From positions 1 through 55,147 of the forward strand of contig NZ_JAHUXH010000039.1 of the NCBI RefSeq assembly GCF_019219825.1: DNA of 55,147 nt. Reading direction: 5' to 3'. The position numbers and the translations under genes are program-made. This DNA is from Streptomyces sp. TRM70350. GTDB taxonomy: Bacteria; Actinomycetota; Actinomycetes; Streptomycetales; Streptomycetaceae. Of this stretch, positions 12,110 to 21,209 are shown piece after piece. Positions within the stretch are counted from its first letter, which is position 1; each line of letters opens with the position of its first letter. A model generated the notes under the pieces. That model ran no database searches and was not told the DNA's origin. It saw nothing but the letters and a program-made list of their open reading frames with translations.

Positions 12110-12880
12110 ATGGCGGCGACCCAGGTCATCCGGTCCGAGTGGACGAAGATCCGCTCCGTCGCGTCCACGGTGTGGACGCTGTCCCTCGCCGTGGTCGTCA
12201 CCATCGCGCTCGGCATGCTGATCTCGGCGCTGTCGAAGAACGAGTTCGAGAACATGGACGAGGCCCGCCGGCTCTCCTTCGACCCGACGTTCATCAGCTT
12301 CGCGGGCATGAGCCTCGGTCAGCTGGCGATGATCGTGTTCGGGGTGCTGGTCGTCTCGAACGAGTACAGCACCGGCATGATCCGCACCTCGCTGGCCGCC
12401 GTACCGCAGCGGGGCACCTTCCTGTTCAGCAAGATCGCCGTCGCCACGCTGCTCGCCCTGGCCGTCGGCATGGCCACCAGCTTCGCCGCCTTCTTCCTCG
12501 GGCAGGCCATGCTCGGCGACCTGAAGGCGGACCTCGGCGACCCGGGGGTGCTGCGGGCCGTGATCGGCGGCGGGCTCTACATGACCCTCATCGCGATGTT
12601 CTCGATGGGCGTCGCCGCGATGCTGCGCTCGCCGATGCTGTCACTGGGCATCCTGATGCCGTTCTTCTTCCTGATCTCCAACATCCTCGGCAACGTCTCC
12701 GCGACGAAGGAGGTCGGCCAGTACCTGCCCGACCAGGCCGGGAGCAAGATCATGCAGGTGGTGACCGCGGTCGACGACGACACCCCCTACGGCCCCTGGG
12801 GCGGGCTGGGGATCATGGTCCTGTGGGTGGTCGCGGCGCTCGTCGGCGGTTACGTCACGCTCAGGAAACGGGACGCCTAG
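12110..12880 (+). CDS. ABC-2 type exporter, permease (copy 1)
   Basis: 256-residue membrane component with about six TM helices. The N-terminus (RSEWTKIRSVASTVWTL) is the usual amphipathic entry of ABC-2 permeases. EYSTGMIRTSL after the second helix is the conserved coupling region that contacts the ATPase. It begins one base after the ATPase stop, so the pair is co-translated. It is paralogous to the permease at 14474. Confidence 0.92.
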   Translation: MAATQVIRSEWTKIRSVASTVWTLSLAVVVTIALGMLISALSKNEFENMDEARRLSFDPTFISFAGMSLGQLAMIVFGVLVVSNEYSTGMIRTSLAAVPQRGTFLFSKIAVATLLALAVGMATSFAAFFLGQAMLGDLKADLGDPGVLRAVIGGGLYMTLIAMFSMGVAAMLRSPMLSLGILMPFFFLISNILGNVSATKEVGQYLPDQAGSKIMQVVTAVDDDTPYGPWGGLGIMVLWVVAALVGGYVTLRKRDA

Positions 12881-13004
12881 GACAGGCCCCGGCCGTCGGC
12901 GTTTTTACCCGCTCTTGGAGGGAACCGTCAGCGCATCGGTATCCTCCTAACCCTTACGGGGGGCGTGTGCCCCGCTGTCCTGAACCTTTCGATGGGTGCG
13001 GAGC

Positions 13005-14477
13005 ATGATCGAGGCAGTCGGCCTGACCAAGCGCTACGGCGACAAGACCGCTGTGTACAACCTTTCCTTCCAGGTGCGACCCGGGGCCGTCACCGGCTTC
13101 CTGGGGCCGAACGGCTCGGGCAAGTCGACGACGATGCGGATGATCCTCGGGCTGGACAATCCGACGGCGGGGCGGGTGACCATCGGCGGCTACCCCTACC
13201 GCAAGCTGCCGAACGCGCCCCGCCAGGTCGGCGCCCTGCTCGACGCCAAGGCGGTGCACGGCGGCCGGACCGCCCGCAACCACCTGCTGTCCCTGGCCCA
13301 GCTGTCCGGCATCCCGGCCCGGCGCGTCGACGAGGTGCTCGGCGTGGTGGGCCTGCAGGACGTGGCCAAGCGGCGCTCCAAGGGCTTCTCCCTCGGCATG
13401 GGCCAGCGGCTCGGCATCGCCGCCGCGCTGCTCGGCGACCCGCAGGTGCTGCTGTTCGACGAACCGGTCAACGGCCTCGACCCCGAGGGCATCCTCTGGG
13501 TGCGCAACCTGATGAAGTCGCTCGCGGCGGAGGGCCGTACCGTCTTCGTCTCCTCGCACCTGATGAGCGAGATGGCGCTGACCGCCGACCACCTCATCGT
13601 GATCGGGCGCGGGCAGCTGCTCGCCGACATGAGCGTGCAGGACTTCATCGCGGCCAACTCCGCGGGCTTCGCGCGCGTACGCACGCCCGACACCGAGCCG
13701 CAGCTGCGCGAGAAGCTGTCGACGGCGCTGGCCGAGGCGGGGGCGCACGTGCTGCCCGAGCAGGACGGTGCGCTGCGGGTGACCGGGCTGCCGCTGCCGC
13801 GCATCAGCGACATCGCGCACGAGACGGACGTACGGCTGTGGGAGCTGTCGCCGCACCAGGCCTCGCTGGAGGAGGCCTACATGCGGATGACGCAGGCCGC
13901 CGTCGACTACCGCTCGACCGTCGACCAGAAGGCCGGGCTGCAGCAGCCGCTGCCGCCGGGCGCGCAGCCGCCGCTGCCGGTGCCGGGACAGGGCCAGCCG
14001 GGCTGGTACGCCCCGCCGCCGCCCCAGCAGGGCGGGCAGCCGTTCGCGATGCCGCAGGGGCAGCCCGGGGCGGCGCCTCCGGGGCCGTACGGCGCTCCCT
14101 CCGCGCCCGGCGCGCCCGGGGCGGGCCGGGCGAACCCGTACGCCCAGCCGACCTCGCAGACAGCCGCCCAGGCCGCGCCGCAGACACCCGCCCCCCACGC
14201 CGCGCCTCAGCCCGCGCCCGCCGCCCCACAGACGCAGCACCAGGCCACCGCCCCGCAGACGCAGCACCAGGCCACCGCCCCGCAGGCGCAGCCCCATGCC
14301 ACCGCCCAGGCCGCGCCTCAGCCCGCGCCCAGCGCCCCGCAGACGCAACCCCAGGCCGCCGCCCCGCAGGCACCGCCCCCGGCCGCCGCGCCCGCCGCGC
14401 AGCCGCCCGCATCCTCCCCCGCCGCATCCTCCCCCGCCGCCCCCTCCGACGAGACCAAGCCCGAGGACGCCCGATGA
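13005..14477 (+). CDS. ABC-2 type exporter, ATP-binding protein (copy 2) with Pro/Gln tail
   Basis: 490 residues. The first about 310 are a standard ABC ATPase (Walker A GPNGSGKST with Lys40, SLGMGQ, LLFDEP, SSHLMSEM), closely matching copy 1. The last about 180 residues are a low-complexity P/A/Q/G tail including three 9-residue PQTQHQATA-type units, absent from copy 1. The ATG at 13005 is preferred over an in-frame GTG at 12996 because it aligns with copy 1. The stop overlaps the next start (ATGA, 14474-14477). The tail is probably disordered and its role is unknown. Confidence 0.92.
   Translation: MIEAVGLTKRYGDKTAVYNLSFQVRPGAVTGFLGPNGSGKSTTMRMILGLDNPTAGRVTIGGYPYRKLPNAPRQVGALLDAKAVHGGRTARNHLLSLAQLSGIPARRVDEVLGVVGLQDVAKRRSKGFSLGMGQRLGIAAALLGDPQVLLFDEPVNGLDPEGILWVRNLMKSLAAEGRTVFVSSHLMSEMALTADHLIVIGRGQLLADMSVQDFIAANSAGFARVRTPDTEPQLREKLSTALAEAGAHVLPEQDGALRVTGLPLPRISDIAHETDVRLWELSPHQASLEEAYMRMTQAAVDYRSTVDQKAGLQQPLPPGAQPPLPVPGQGQPGWYAPPPPQQGGQPFAMPQGQPGAAPPGPYGAPSAPGAPGAGRANPYAQPTSQTAAQAAPQTPAPHAAPQPAPAAPQTQHQATAPQTQHQATAPQAQPHATAQAAPQPAPSAPQTQPQAAAPQAPPPAAAPAAQPPASSPAASSPAAPSDETKPEDAR
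14226..14306 (+). repeat. 27-base tandem repeat in the ATPase tail
   Basis: Three in-frame 27-base units (14226, 14253, 14280) encode PQTQHQATA, PQTQHQATA and PQAQPHATA. The first two differ by one base. Recent slippage duplication is likely, so copy number may vary between strains. Confidence 0.85.
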
Positions 14478-15325
14478 GCACGCCCCAGCCCCCCATGCAG
14501 CAGGCCGCGCCCGGCGCGCCGTACGCCGGTTACACCTCGCCGATCCCCGTCGTCCGCACGCATCTCGGGCACGCGCTCGCCTCGGAGTGGACGAAGATCA
14601 AGTCGGTGCGCTCCACGATGTGGACGCTGGGTGTGTTCGTCCTGCTCGTCGTCGGCATCGGACTGCTCACCGGCGCGCTGGTCGCGAACTCCTCCGCGGA
14701 GGCGGACCTCGGCGACGAGAACCCGCTGTCCCTCGGCTTCTTCGGGCTGCTGCTCGGCACCATCTGCATCATCACGCTGGGCGTGCTGACCACGGCGTCC
14801 GAGTACGGCACCGGGATGATCCGGACCACGATGACCGCCTGCCCCACGCGCGGGCGGGTGCTCGCGGCGAAGGCGATCGTGTTCTTCTCGGTCGCGTTCG
14901 TGGTCACACTGGTCGCCGCCGGCTTCGTCGCCTTCGCCCAGGTCGGCATGCTCAGCGACGCCCGGGAGCCGTCGGGCGAGGAGTGGCTGAAGGGGACGGT
15001 CGGCGTCTCGCTCTACATCGCGCTGCTCGGGCTGCTCTCGCTCGTCGTCGGCTCGATCGTCCGGCACTCCGCGGGCGCCATCACCATCATGATCGCCGCG
15101 GTGCTGGCCCCGCTGGTCATCGCGATGTTCATGTTCGCGTCCTCGCTGGAGGACCTCCGCCAGGCCCTGTTCGAGTACTCGATCCCGAACCAGCTGAGCA
15201 TCTTCTACGCCAACTCGCTGTCCGAGTCCGGCCCGTCCGGCTGGGACCCGCTGTGGATCATGCTCGGCGTCACCGCCGCCGCGTTCGCCGGGGCCTACGC
15301 CCTGCTGGAGAAGCGGGACGTGTAA
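14474..15325 (+). CDS. ABC-2 type exporter, permease (copy 2)
   Basis: 283 residues. A Pro/Gln-rich N-terminal extension (about 40 residues) precedes SEWTKIKSVRSTMWTL and about six TM helices. The conserved EYGTGMIRTTM coupling region is present. It overlaps the ATPase stop by ATGA, giving tight coupling. Both partners of this second exporter have low-complexity Pro/Gln extensions that the first exporter lacks. The substrate is not evident. Confidence 0.92.
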   Translation: MSTPQPPMQQAAPGAPYAGYTSPIPVVRTHLGHALASEWTKIKSVRSTMWTLGVFVLLVVGIGLLTGALVANSSAEADLGDENPLSLGFFGLLLGTICIITLGVLTTASEYGTGMIRTTMTACPTRGRVLAAKAIVFFSVAFVVTLVAAGFVAFAQVGMLSDAREPSGEEWLKGTVGVSLYIALLGLLSLVVGSIVRHSAGAITIMIAAVLAPLVIAMFMFASSLEDLRQALFEYSIPNQLSIFYANSLSESGPSGWDPLWIMLGVTAAAFAGAYALLEKRDV

Positions 15326-15342
15326 CACGCAAGTCCGAATTC

Positions 15343-15684
15343 CTAGAACTTCGACGCGTTACGGGACCGCTGCACCCGCGTGGTGCGGCGGTCCCGCGCG
15401 TTCCAGCACGCCGTGTGCCAGTGCCGGCGGTCGTCGACTCCCGCGTGCTCCGGCCAGGCCACCACGTGCGGTACGGCGGACGGGATCAGCTGGTCGCAGC
15501 CGGGGCAGCGGTACGTCTTGCCCTCGGAACTGGCCCCGGCCACATGGCGCACGCTCCAGTTCTCGCCCCGCCAGTCCTCCGTGGACTGCCAGCCCCCGTA
15601 GCGGCCCGGGCGGTCGTCCTCGGCGCTCCGGCCGGACGAGCCGACGCCCTTGGGGCCCTTCGGGCGGTTGCGACGCGGGGACAC
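15343..15684 (-). CDS. Small zinc-finger/HNH-like protein
   Basis: 113 residues from a GTG at 15684, behind GAGGTG. Longer in-frame starts exist but lack support. The N-terminal half is basic and Pro/Gly-rich. The C-terminal half holds a putative zinc site: CPGC, then HVV, then HWHTACW, resembling a treble-clef/HNH-like fold, without a clear catalytic HNH triad. Streptomyces orthologues are often labelled 'ATP/GTP-binding protein' with no functional basis. It converges on the ABC permease. A hairpin overlaps its C-terminal codons. Confidence 0.7.
   Translation of the reverse strand: MSPRRNRPKGPKGVGSSGRSAEDDRPGRYGGWQSTEDWRGENWSVRHVAGASSEGKTYRCPGCDQLIPSAVPHVVAWPEHAGVDDRRHWHTACWNARDRRTTRVQRSRNASKF
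15363..15395 (+). terminator. Hairpin terminating the ABC exporter transcript
   Basis: 14-base arms (15363-15376 and 15382-15395, one mismatch) with a 5-base loop start 38 bases after the permease stop. The hairpin lies inside the 3' coding end of the opposite gene and is the only obvious terminator for the plus-strand operon. Confidence 0.5.
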
Positions 15685-15904
15685 GGGACACCTCACGGAG
15701 CTATACAGGAACCGGGTCGTATCCAGCCTACGCGGCCCGGAGAGGGGTACGCGGAAAGCGGCGAACCTCACAAGTCCCCCTCCCGGACCGTTCATTCTGC
15801 CGACAATCCGCAAATCCCTTCGCCAGACCGTGTCCTCGGCACGTGTCAGACGGTTGTGCCGAGTGGGGGAGCTCCGTGTCGGAGCCAAGGAAGCAGGAAG
15901 AGCA

Positions 15905-16933
15905 ATGCGCGTTGGAACGTTCGTGTTGGCGGCCCAGTTCCCGGGTCAGGGCCAGGGGGAGGCGCTGTACCGCGCGGTCCGCTCGGCGGAGGTCACCGAG
16001 GAGGCGGGGCTCGACTCGGTATGGCTGGCCGAGCACCACTTCGTGCCGTACGGCACCTGCCCTTCGGCGATCACACTGGCCGCCTTAGTCCTCGGCCGCA
16101 CCCGCCGTATCCGGGTCGGTACGGCGGTCAGCGTGCTGCCCACCACCCACCCGGTCACGCTCGGCGAGCAGGCCGCGCTGCTGCACGTGACGAGCGGCGG
16201 CCGCCTCACGCTGGGCGTCGGGCGCGGCGGCCCGTGGGTGGACCTGGAGGTGTTCGGCACCGGGCTGGAGGCGTACGAGAAGCAGTACCCGGAATCACTC
16301 GATCTGCTCATGCGCTGGCTGCGCGAACCGGCGGTGGAGGGCCCCGGCGGCCGCTTCGCCTTCCGTGAAGTCCCCGTCGTACCAAGGCCGTCGGAGTGCC
16401 TGACGGAGACCGAGGGGCCGGAGGTGCTCGTCGCGTGCACGTCCCCGGCGAGTGTGCGGATGGCCGCCGAGCGCGGGCTGCCGATGCTGCTCGGCATGCA
16501 TGTCGGGGACGAGGAAAAGGCCGAGATGATCAGCCTGTGGCGGCAGCACGCGCGCGCGGTGGGGCGTCCCGCCGAGGAGGTCCTCGGCGCCGCCCATGTG
16601 TCGGCCGGCGTCTGCCAGATCGCGGACCGGCGCGCCGACGCGGCGGAGACGCTGCTGAAGGCGATGCCGGGATGGCTGAAACAGGGGCTCGACGCCCATG
16701 TCACGGTGGACGGCCGGGAGCGCCGGATGCGCGATCCGCTGGCGTACACCGAACTGCTCTGCGGGCTGCACCCGGTGGGCACCCCGCGGCTGTGCGCCGA
16801 CCGGCTGGCGGCGACCAGCGAACGCACGGGAGTCTCCCGCTTCGCCCTGCTCGTCGAGGGCTCCGGAGATCTGGCGGCGACGGAGGAGAACGTACGGCGG
16901 CTGGGCGCCGAGGTACTGCCCCAGCTGACGTGA
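15905..16933 (+). CDS. LLM-class flavin-dependent oxidoreductase
   Basis: 342-residue bacterial-luciferase-like monooxygenase, FMN or F420-linked (not distinguishable here). The N-terminal barrel start (RVGTFVLAAQFPGQ) and SVWLAEHHFVPYG are the family landmark around the flavin pocket. GRTRRIRVGTAVSVLPTTHP and GRLTLGVGRGG are further conserved strands. The ATG at 15905 follows an AGGAAG-type ribosome site. Upstream in-frame codons are unlikely to be translated. It is monocistronic and ends in a strong hairpin. The substrate is unknown. Confidence 0.88.
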   Translation: MRVGTFVLAAQFPGQGQGEALYRAVRSAEVTEEAGLDSVWLAEHHFVPYGTCPSAITLAALVLGRTRRIRVGTAVSVLPTTHPVTLGEQAALLHVTSGGRLTLGVGRGGPWVDLEVFGTGLEAYEKQYPESLDLLMRWLREPAVEGPGGRFAFREVPVVPRPSECLTETEGPEVLVACTSPASVRMAAERGLPMLLGMHVGDEEKAEMISLWRQHARAVGRPAEEVLGAAHVSAGVCQIADRRADAAETLLKAMPGWLKQGLDAHVTVDGRERRMRDPLAYTELLCGLHPVGTPRLCADRLAATSERTGVSRFALLVEGSGDLAATEENVRRLGAEVLPQLT

Positions 16934-16953
16934 ACGGCCCCGCCGCGCGGGAG

Positions 16954-17002
16954 GCTTGCCGCTCCGGTACAGATCGCACCTCCCGTGTACGGAGCGGCAA
17001 GC
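16954..17002. terminator. Bidirectional stem-loop between convergent genes
   Basis: A 13-base perfect stem (16954-16966 with 16990-17002) encloses a 23-base loop whose ends (GTAC...GTA) can extend the pairing. It sits between the oxidoreductase stop (16933) and the stop of the minus-strand gene (17018). Confidence 0.7.
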
Positions 17003-17017
17003 AAGCGGTTCACCGTC

Positions 17018-17410
17018 TCAGCAGTCCCGCAGCTCCGGGGACTGGTTCAGCAGCTGGCCCCGGATCGAGGTGAAGCGGGCCAGCCTCTCGTCCGCGGAAG
17101 CGTCCAGCGGGAACACCGCAACGCGGTGGCAGTTCTGGAAGGCCAGCCGCACACCGAAGTGCCGCTGCAGCGCACCGCGGATGGCGTCACTCGCCAGCGC
17201 ACGCAGCAGCTGACCGCGTGCCTGCTCGTCCGGCGGGGGCGTCTGGTTGTCGGCGAACTCTCCGCCGTCCACCTTCAGCTGGGCCACCAGGGAGCTGATC
17301 ATCTCCCATGCGTAGGGCAGGGAGGTCCGGACGCAGTCGACGAAGTCAGCTTCGTCGACCTCGCCTCGCTCGGCCTGTTCGAGTAGGGCCGGTGAGACGT
17401 CGAGCGACAT
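17018..17410 (-). CDS. SCO5389-family conserved protein
   Basis: 130-residue soluble protein from ATG 17410, behind a good AGGAGAA site. Longer readings of the frame lack a ribosome site. It opens with MSLDVSPALLEQAERGEVDEADFVDCVRTSLPY and ends in Cys. No catalytic motif or TM segment is seen. The family is conserved in Streptomyces and named after the S. coelicolor gene; the function is unknown. It is divergent from nucS. A 10-base palindrome TGTGTACACA (17483-17492) lies in the shared 244-base upstream region and could be an operator. Confidence 0.85.
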   Translation of the reverse strand: MSLDVSPALLEQAERGEVDEADFVDCVRTSLPYAWEMISSLVAQLKVDGGEFADNQTPPPDEQARGQLLRALASDAIRGALQRHFGVRLAFQNCHRVAVFPLDASADERLARFTSIRGQLLNQSPELRDC

Positions 17411-17654
17411 GGGTTCTCCTCTCGCACCCCCAACCAGCAGGGGTTGCCGGACAGATGTGGGAGCACGCGACAGCGAACACGCTGTGTACACACACCGCGA
17501 CCTCCCGTTTTCTACGGTAGGCAACCGCCGGTGACCGCACCAGGAGAATGCCCACACAGACAGATCTCAGTAGGCACACAATCGGCCACGAACGAACACG
17601 GGTCTTCCAGGGCGAATCGCGTGCACACCAGCCCGTCGAGTAGCGTTGCCGACC

Positions 17655-18326
17655 ATGCGTCTCGTCATTGCCCGATGCTCCGTCGACTACGCGGGCCGGC
17701 TCACCGCCCACCTCCCCACCGCGCCCCGTCTGATCCTGGTGAAGGCGGACGGCAGCGTCTCCATCCACGCGGACGACCGGGCCTACAAGCCCCTGAACTG
17801 GATGTCGCCGCCCTGCACGCTGAAGGAGGGCACCGGCGACGAGGCCGGCGTCTGGACCGTCGTCAACAAGGCGGGCGAGAAGCTGATCATCACGATGGAA
17901 GAGGTCCTGCACGATTCCACGCACGAACTCGGCGTCGATCCCGGCCTGATCAAGGACGGCGTGGAAGCACACCTCCAGGAACTGCTCGCCGACCGCATCG
18001 AGACCCTCGGCGAGGGCTACACACTGATCCGCCGTGAGTACATGACGGCCATCGGGCCGGTCGACATCCTGTGCCGGGACGCCGAGGGCCGGACGGTCGC
18101 GGTCGAGATCAAGCGACGCGGCGAGATCGACGGTGTGGAGCAGCTCACGCGCTATCTGGAGCTGCTGAACCGCGATCCCCGTCTGGCGCCGGTCCGGGGC
18201 ATCTTCGCCGCCCAGGAGATCAAGCCGCAGGCGCGCGTTCTGGCGACGGATCGGGGGATCGGGTGCCAGGTGCTGGATTACGACGCCCTGCGGGGTATTG
18301 AGGACGACAAGTTGCGGTTGTTCTGA
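17655..18326 (+). CDS. nucS: NucS/EndoMS mismatch-specific endonuclease
   Basis: 223 residues, the family's usual length. NucS cuts both strands at mismatches and provides the non-canonical mismatch repair of actinobacteria, which lack MutS/MutL; it works with the beta clamp. The N-terminal DNA-binding domain (ADGSVSIHADDRAYKPLNW) is followed by a RecB-like nuclease domain with acidic residue in GPVDILC and the VEIKRRG motif. The C-terminal DDKLRLF resembles the clamp-binding tail. The ATG at 17655 has no ribosome site and follows TAGCGT (17641-17646), suggesting a leaderless message. Confidence 0.95.
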   Translation: MRLVIARCSVDYAGRLTAHLPTAPRLILVKADGSVSIHADDRAYKPLNWMSPPCTLKEGTGDEAGVWTVVNKAGEKLIITMEEVLHDSTHELGVDPGLIKDGVEAHLQELLADRIETLGEGYTLIRREYMTAIGPVDILCRDAEGRTVAVEIKRRGEIDGVEQLTRYLELLNRDPRLAPVRGIFAAQEIKPQARVLATDRGIGCQVLDYDALRGIEDDKLRLF

Positions 18327-18339
18327 GGCGTACGGCTGT

Positions 18340-18372
18340 GAGGGCCGGGTCCGTTGGCCGGGCCCGGCCCTC
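18340..18372. terminator. Stem-loop between nucS and the STAND NTPase gene
   Basis: A perfect 10-base stem (18340-18349 with 18363-18372), 13-base loop, 14 bases after the nucS stop. It lies between convergent genes and can act in both directions. Confidence 0.65.
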
Positions 18373-18388
18373 TTGTGTCGGCGCGGCC

Positions 18389-20947
18389 TCAGATCACCTG
18401 TTCCGAGCTGCTGGGGGTGCCTGCGGCGCTGGATTCCGGGGCGACGGCCGTGCTGCTGGTTTCGATGGGGGCGCTGGCGGTGTTGGAGGTGGAGGGTGAC
18501 TCCGTCGGCGGTTCTGACGTCTCCGTCGGCGGCTGCGAGGTCTCGGTAGGCGGTTCGGAGGTCTCCGTCGGCGGCTCGGACGTCTCGGTCGGGGGCTGGG
18601 ACCACGACGGCGACTTCGTGGCCGAAGGCGACGGCGACTCCACGGACCCGCCCCCACCCGGGTTGTGCGTCCCGCTCGGCTCGTCCGACGGCTCCCCCGC
18701 CCCCGAACCCCCCGCCCCCGGGTCCACCGGCGTCGGATCGTCCGTCGTCCCGGGCGTGCCGTCGGGGCCCGGATCCGTCGGCCGGCTGGTCGCCCCGCCC
18801 GTGTCGCCGTCGTCGTCCTGGTCGGCCGTGTCCGCGCCGAGGCTGTCGTCGCCGGTGCCCTGGCTGGCGGACGGGTTGACGCCGACCTGGTCGGACGGGC
18901 TGTCGGCGTCGTTGCTGGAGGTGGCGCCGAGCGTCACGACCGTACCGAGCACCGCCACGAGCAGCGCGCCCGCGCCGGACGCGACGAGGTTGCGCCGGGC
19001 GAGGCCGCGCAGGCCGCCGCCCCCGGCGCGTCCGGACACCGCTCCAGGCGTGGAGCGGTGGGTGACGAGGGCCGGGGTGGGATCGGGCCGTTGCAGCGGC
19101 GGGAACTCCGCCAGGGCCGCCGGGACTCCGCCGGGCGGCGTCGCCGACTCCTCGTGGCGGGCGTCGGGCACCTCCTCGCCCGCGGTGGCGCCGAGCGCGA
19201 GCGTCGTCGCGACGCCGGGTGCCGTGCCCTCCCGGTCGGTCACCAGGGCGAGGGCGCGGCGACCGGCCACGGTGCCGCGCTTGTCGGCGAGGGCGCCGCG
19301 CAGCCCGATGGAGGCCTCCAGTTCGGCGCGGGCCCGGTCGAGCCGTCCCTCGCAGAGCGCGAGGACGCCCAGCTCGTGGTGGAAGTAGGCCTGTTCGGCG
19401 ACGTCCCCGGCGAGCCGGGCCGCCTCGGCGCCGGAGCGCAGCGCCCGTTCCCAGGCGCTCCAGTGCAGTCCGGCGGCGAACGCGGGCGCCGCGGTGCGGG
19501 CCAGCTGGACGGTTGCGCTCTCCTCGCCCTCGCCGGGCGGTGTCGTGGCCGGGACGAGGACGCCCAACGCGGTGAGGAGAGCGTCCGCCTCGGCGCACAC
19601 GCGCTCGGGGGTGACCGAGGGGTGTCCGGCCCACCAGGTGTAGTGCCGGGCGGCGGTCAGGGCGTGGCCCTCGGGGTCGTCGGCGTATCCGGCGGCCTCC
19701 AGCTGGGTCTGCACCCCGGCGGCGAGCCGGTAGCGGGAGCCGACCGGTGAGATCAGCGCGGCGCTCAGCAACTCGCCCAGCGCGGCGTCCGCGTGAGTGT
19801 CGCCGACCAGGGCGGGCAGATGCGCCTGGTGGGGCACCTCGCCGCCGAGCGCCACGGCGATCCGCAGGGTGGCGCGGGCGGAGGCGCTGAGCCGGGAGGC
19901 GAGCAGCGCGGCGGGCGCGGCTCCCTCGGCGAGCGAGGGCAGGGGGACGTCGGCGCCGACGGGCGGGCCCGGCACGGCGTCGAAGGGCTCGTCGGCCGGG
20001 ACGTCCTGGAAGACGCCGAACTCGTCGAGCGCCTCGGCGCCGGCGCGCAGCCGGTCACGCTGCCGCAGCAGGGCGCCGGCCTGCACGAACCGCAGTGGCA
20101 GGCCCTCGGACTCGAACCAGAGGTCGCCGGCCCAGTTGGCCTCGTCCTCGGTGAGCGGCCGGCCCACGGCGTGCTCCAGCAGCTCCAGGCCGCCGGCGCG
20201 GTCGAGGCCGTCGAGGAAGACCTCCTCGATCGCCGACTCGGCGGACGGCGCGGGCACGTCGGGGGTGGCGGAGATGAGGAAGGCGCACTCGGGGGTGGCG
20301 TCCAGCAGCTCGTCGAGCGCGGCGCCGCCGAACTCGATGTCGTCCAGGACGACGACCGCGCCGATCTCCCGGACGTATTCGAGCAGTTCGTCCCGTTCCG
20401 GGCGGTGCAGAGGCGCGCTGTGGACGGCGTGGAAGAGGTCGTGGAGGAGATCGGTCGTGGTGCGGTGGAAGCCGCTCAGGCGGACGACACCGTCGGGGGC
20501 GAGGTCCGCGCAGTCCTCGGCGACGAGGTCGAGGAGGGCGGTGCGGCCGGAGCCGCCGGGGCCGGTGAGGCGCACGGAGCGGCCGCGGGCGAGCAGCCGT
20601 ACGAGGCGTTCGCGTTCGTCCTGGCGGCCGAGGAGCGGCAGGGCGGGGCGGCTCGGGCCGGGCGGGACCGGTGGGGTGGCGGCGCGTGCCACCTCGGCGC
20701 GCTGGGCGGGGGTCAGCCTGTCGGGTCTGCCGGGGCGTTCGCCGGGCGGGCAGAGTTCTATCTCGCTGCCGTCGACGGGGTTGACGGTGAGCAGGAGGTC
20801 GCCGGAGACCAGTTGCACCGTGCGGGCGAGTGCCGGCGCGTGCTGGCCGAAGTCGGATGTGAGGGAGTCCCTGGGCGGGCGCTGGCGCGGCGGGGTGCCG
20901 TCACCGTCGTGGCCGTGCTCCTCGGCTCCCCGGTTGTTCGGGTCCAT
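18389..20947 (-). CDS. Membrane-anchored STAND/AAA-like NTPase with Thr/Pro-rich tail
   Basis: 852 residues from ATG 20947. The N-terminal about 100 residues are hydrophilic. A NTPase module follows: Walker A LTGPGGSGRTAL at about 126-137 and Walker B AVVVLDDIEF. A helical region with winged-helix and TPR-like character (about 300-560) is typical of STAND signalling ATPases. One TM helix lies at about 655-680. The final about 170 residues are S/T/P/D-rich and include five heptapeptide PPTETSE-type repeats, predicted to face outside. No DNA-binding or enzymatic effector domain is recognised. The upstream STAS gene points the same way, 262 bases away. Confidence 0.8.
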   Translation of the reverse strand: MDPNNRGAEEHGHDGDGTPPRQRPPRDSLTSDFGQHAPALARTVQLVSGDLLLTVNPVDGSEIELCPPGERPGRPDRLTPAQRAEVARAATPPVPPGPSRPALPLLGRQDERERLVRLLARGRSVRLTGPGGSGRTALLDLVAEDCADLAPDGVVRLSGFHRTTTDLLHDLFHAVHSAPLHRPERDELLEYVREIGAVVVLDDIEFGGAALDELLDATPECAFLISATPDVPAPSAESAIEEVFLDGLDRAGGLELLEHAVGRPLTEDEANWAGDLWFESEGLPLRFVQAGALLRQRDRLRAGAEALDEFGVFQDVPADEPFDAVPGPPVGADVPLPSLAEGAAPAALLASRLSASARATLRIAVALGGEVPHQAHLPALVGDTHADAALGELLSAALISPVGSRYRLAAGVQTQLEAAGYADDPEGHALTAARHYTWWAGHPSVTPERVCAEADALLTALGVLVPATTPPGEGEESATVQLARTAAPAFAAGLHWSAWERALRSGAEAARLAGDVAEQAYFHHELGVLALCEGRLDRARAELEASIGLRGALADKRGTVAGRRALALVTDREGTAPGVATTLALGATAGEEVPDARHEESATPPGGVPAALAEFPPLQRPDPTPALVTHRSTPGAVSGRAGGGGLRGLARRNLVASGAGALLVAVLGTVVTLGATSSNDADSPSDQVGVNPSASQGTGDDSLGADTADQDDDGDTGGATSRPTDPGPDGTPGTTDDPTPVDPGAGGSGAGEPSDEPSGTHNPGGGGSVESPSPSATKSPSWSQPPTETSEPPTETSEPPTETSQPPTETSEPPTESPSTSNTASAPIETSSTAVAPESSAAGTPSSSEQVI
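18499..18603. repeat. 21-base tandem repeats in the STAND NTPase tail
   Basis: About five 21-base units encode repeating PPTETSE/PPTETSQ on the minus strand. Synonymous changes between units show that the peptide repeat is maintained, probably as a wall-spanning spacer. Confidence 0.8.
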
Positions 20948-21209
20948 AGGTTCAAGCCCCCCAAAAGCGTCGGGTGCGTCGAGTGCCCTCCCGGCCTTGC
21001 CGCACACCGCGCTGTCGCTTCTGGTCCGGGCCCGCACGAGGGTTGATCAGACGCGGGCGACCGAACCCTAAACCTTCGCTCAGTATCTACGACAGCCCGG
21101 GGGGCCACCGGGTCCGAGACGTCACGGTCTCGTGAGGATTGCGTGCGTCGGGCGTTTCGCCGTGAGCCGCCCGGTCTCCCCCGCCCCCGTGACGGCCCCG
21201 GTCGAGGGG

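Noticed and set aside
12965..14473. A long plus-strand frame upstream of and fused to the second ABC permease
   Set aside because: The conserved ATPase occupies another frame here. The permease has its own ATG overlapping the ATPase stop, so the extension is not coding.
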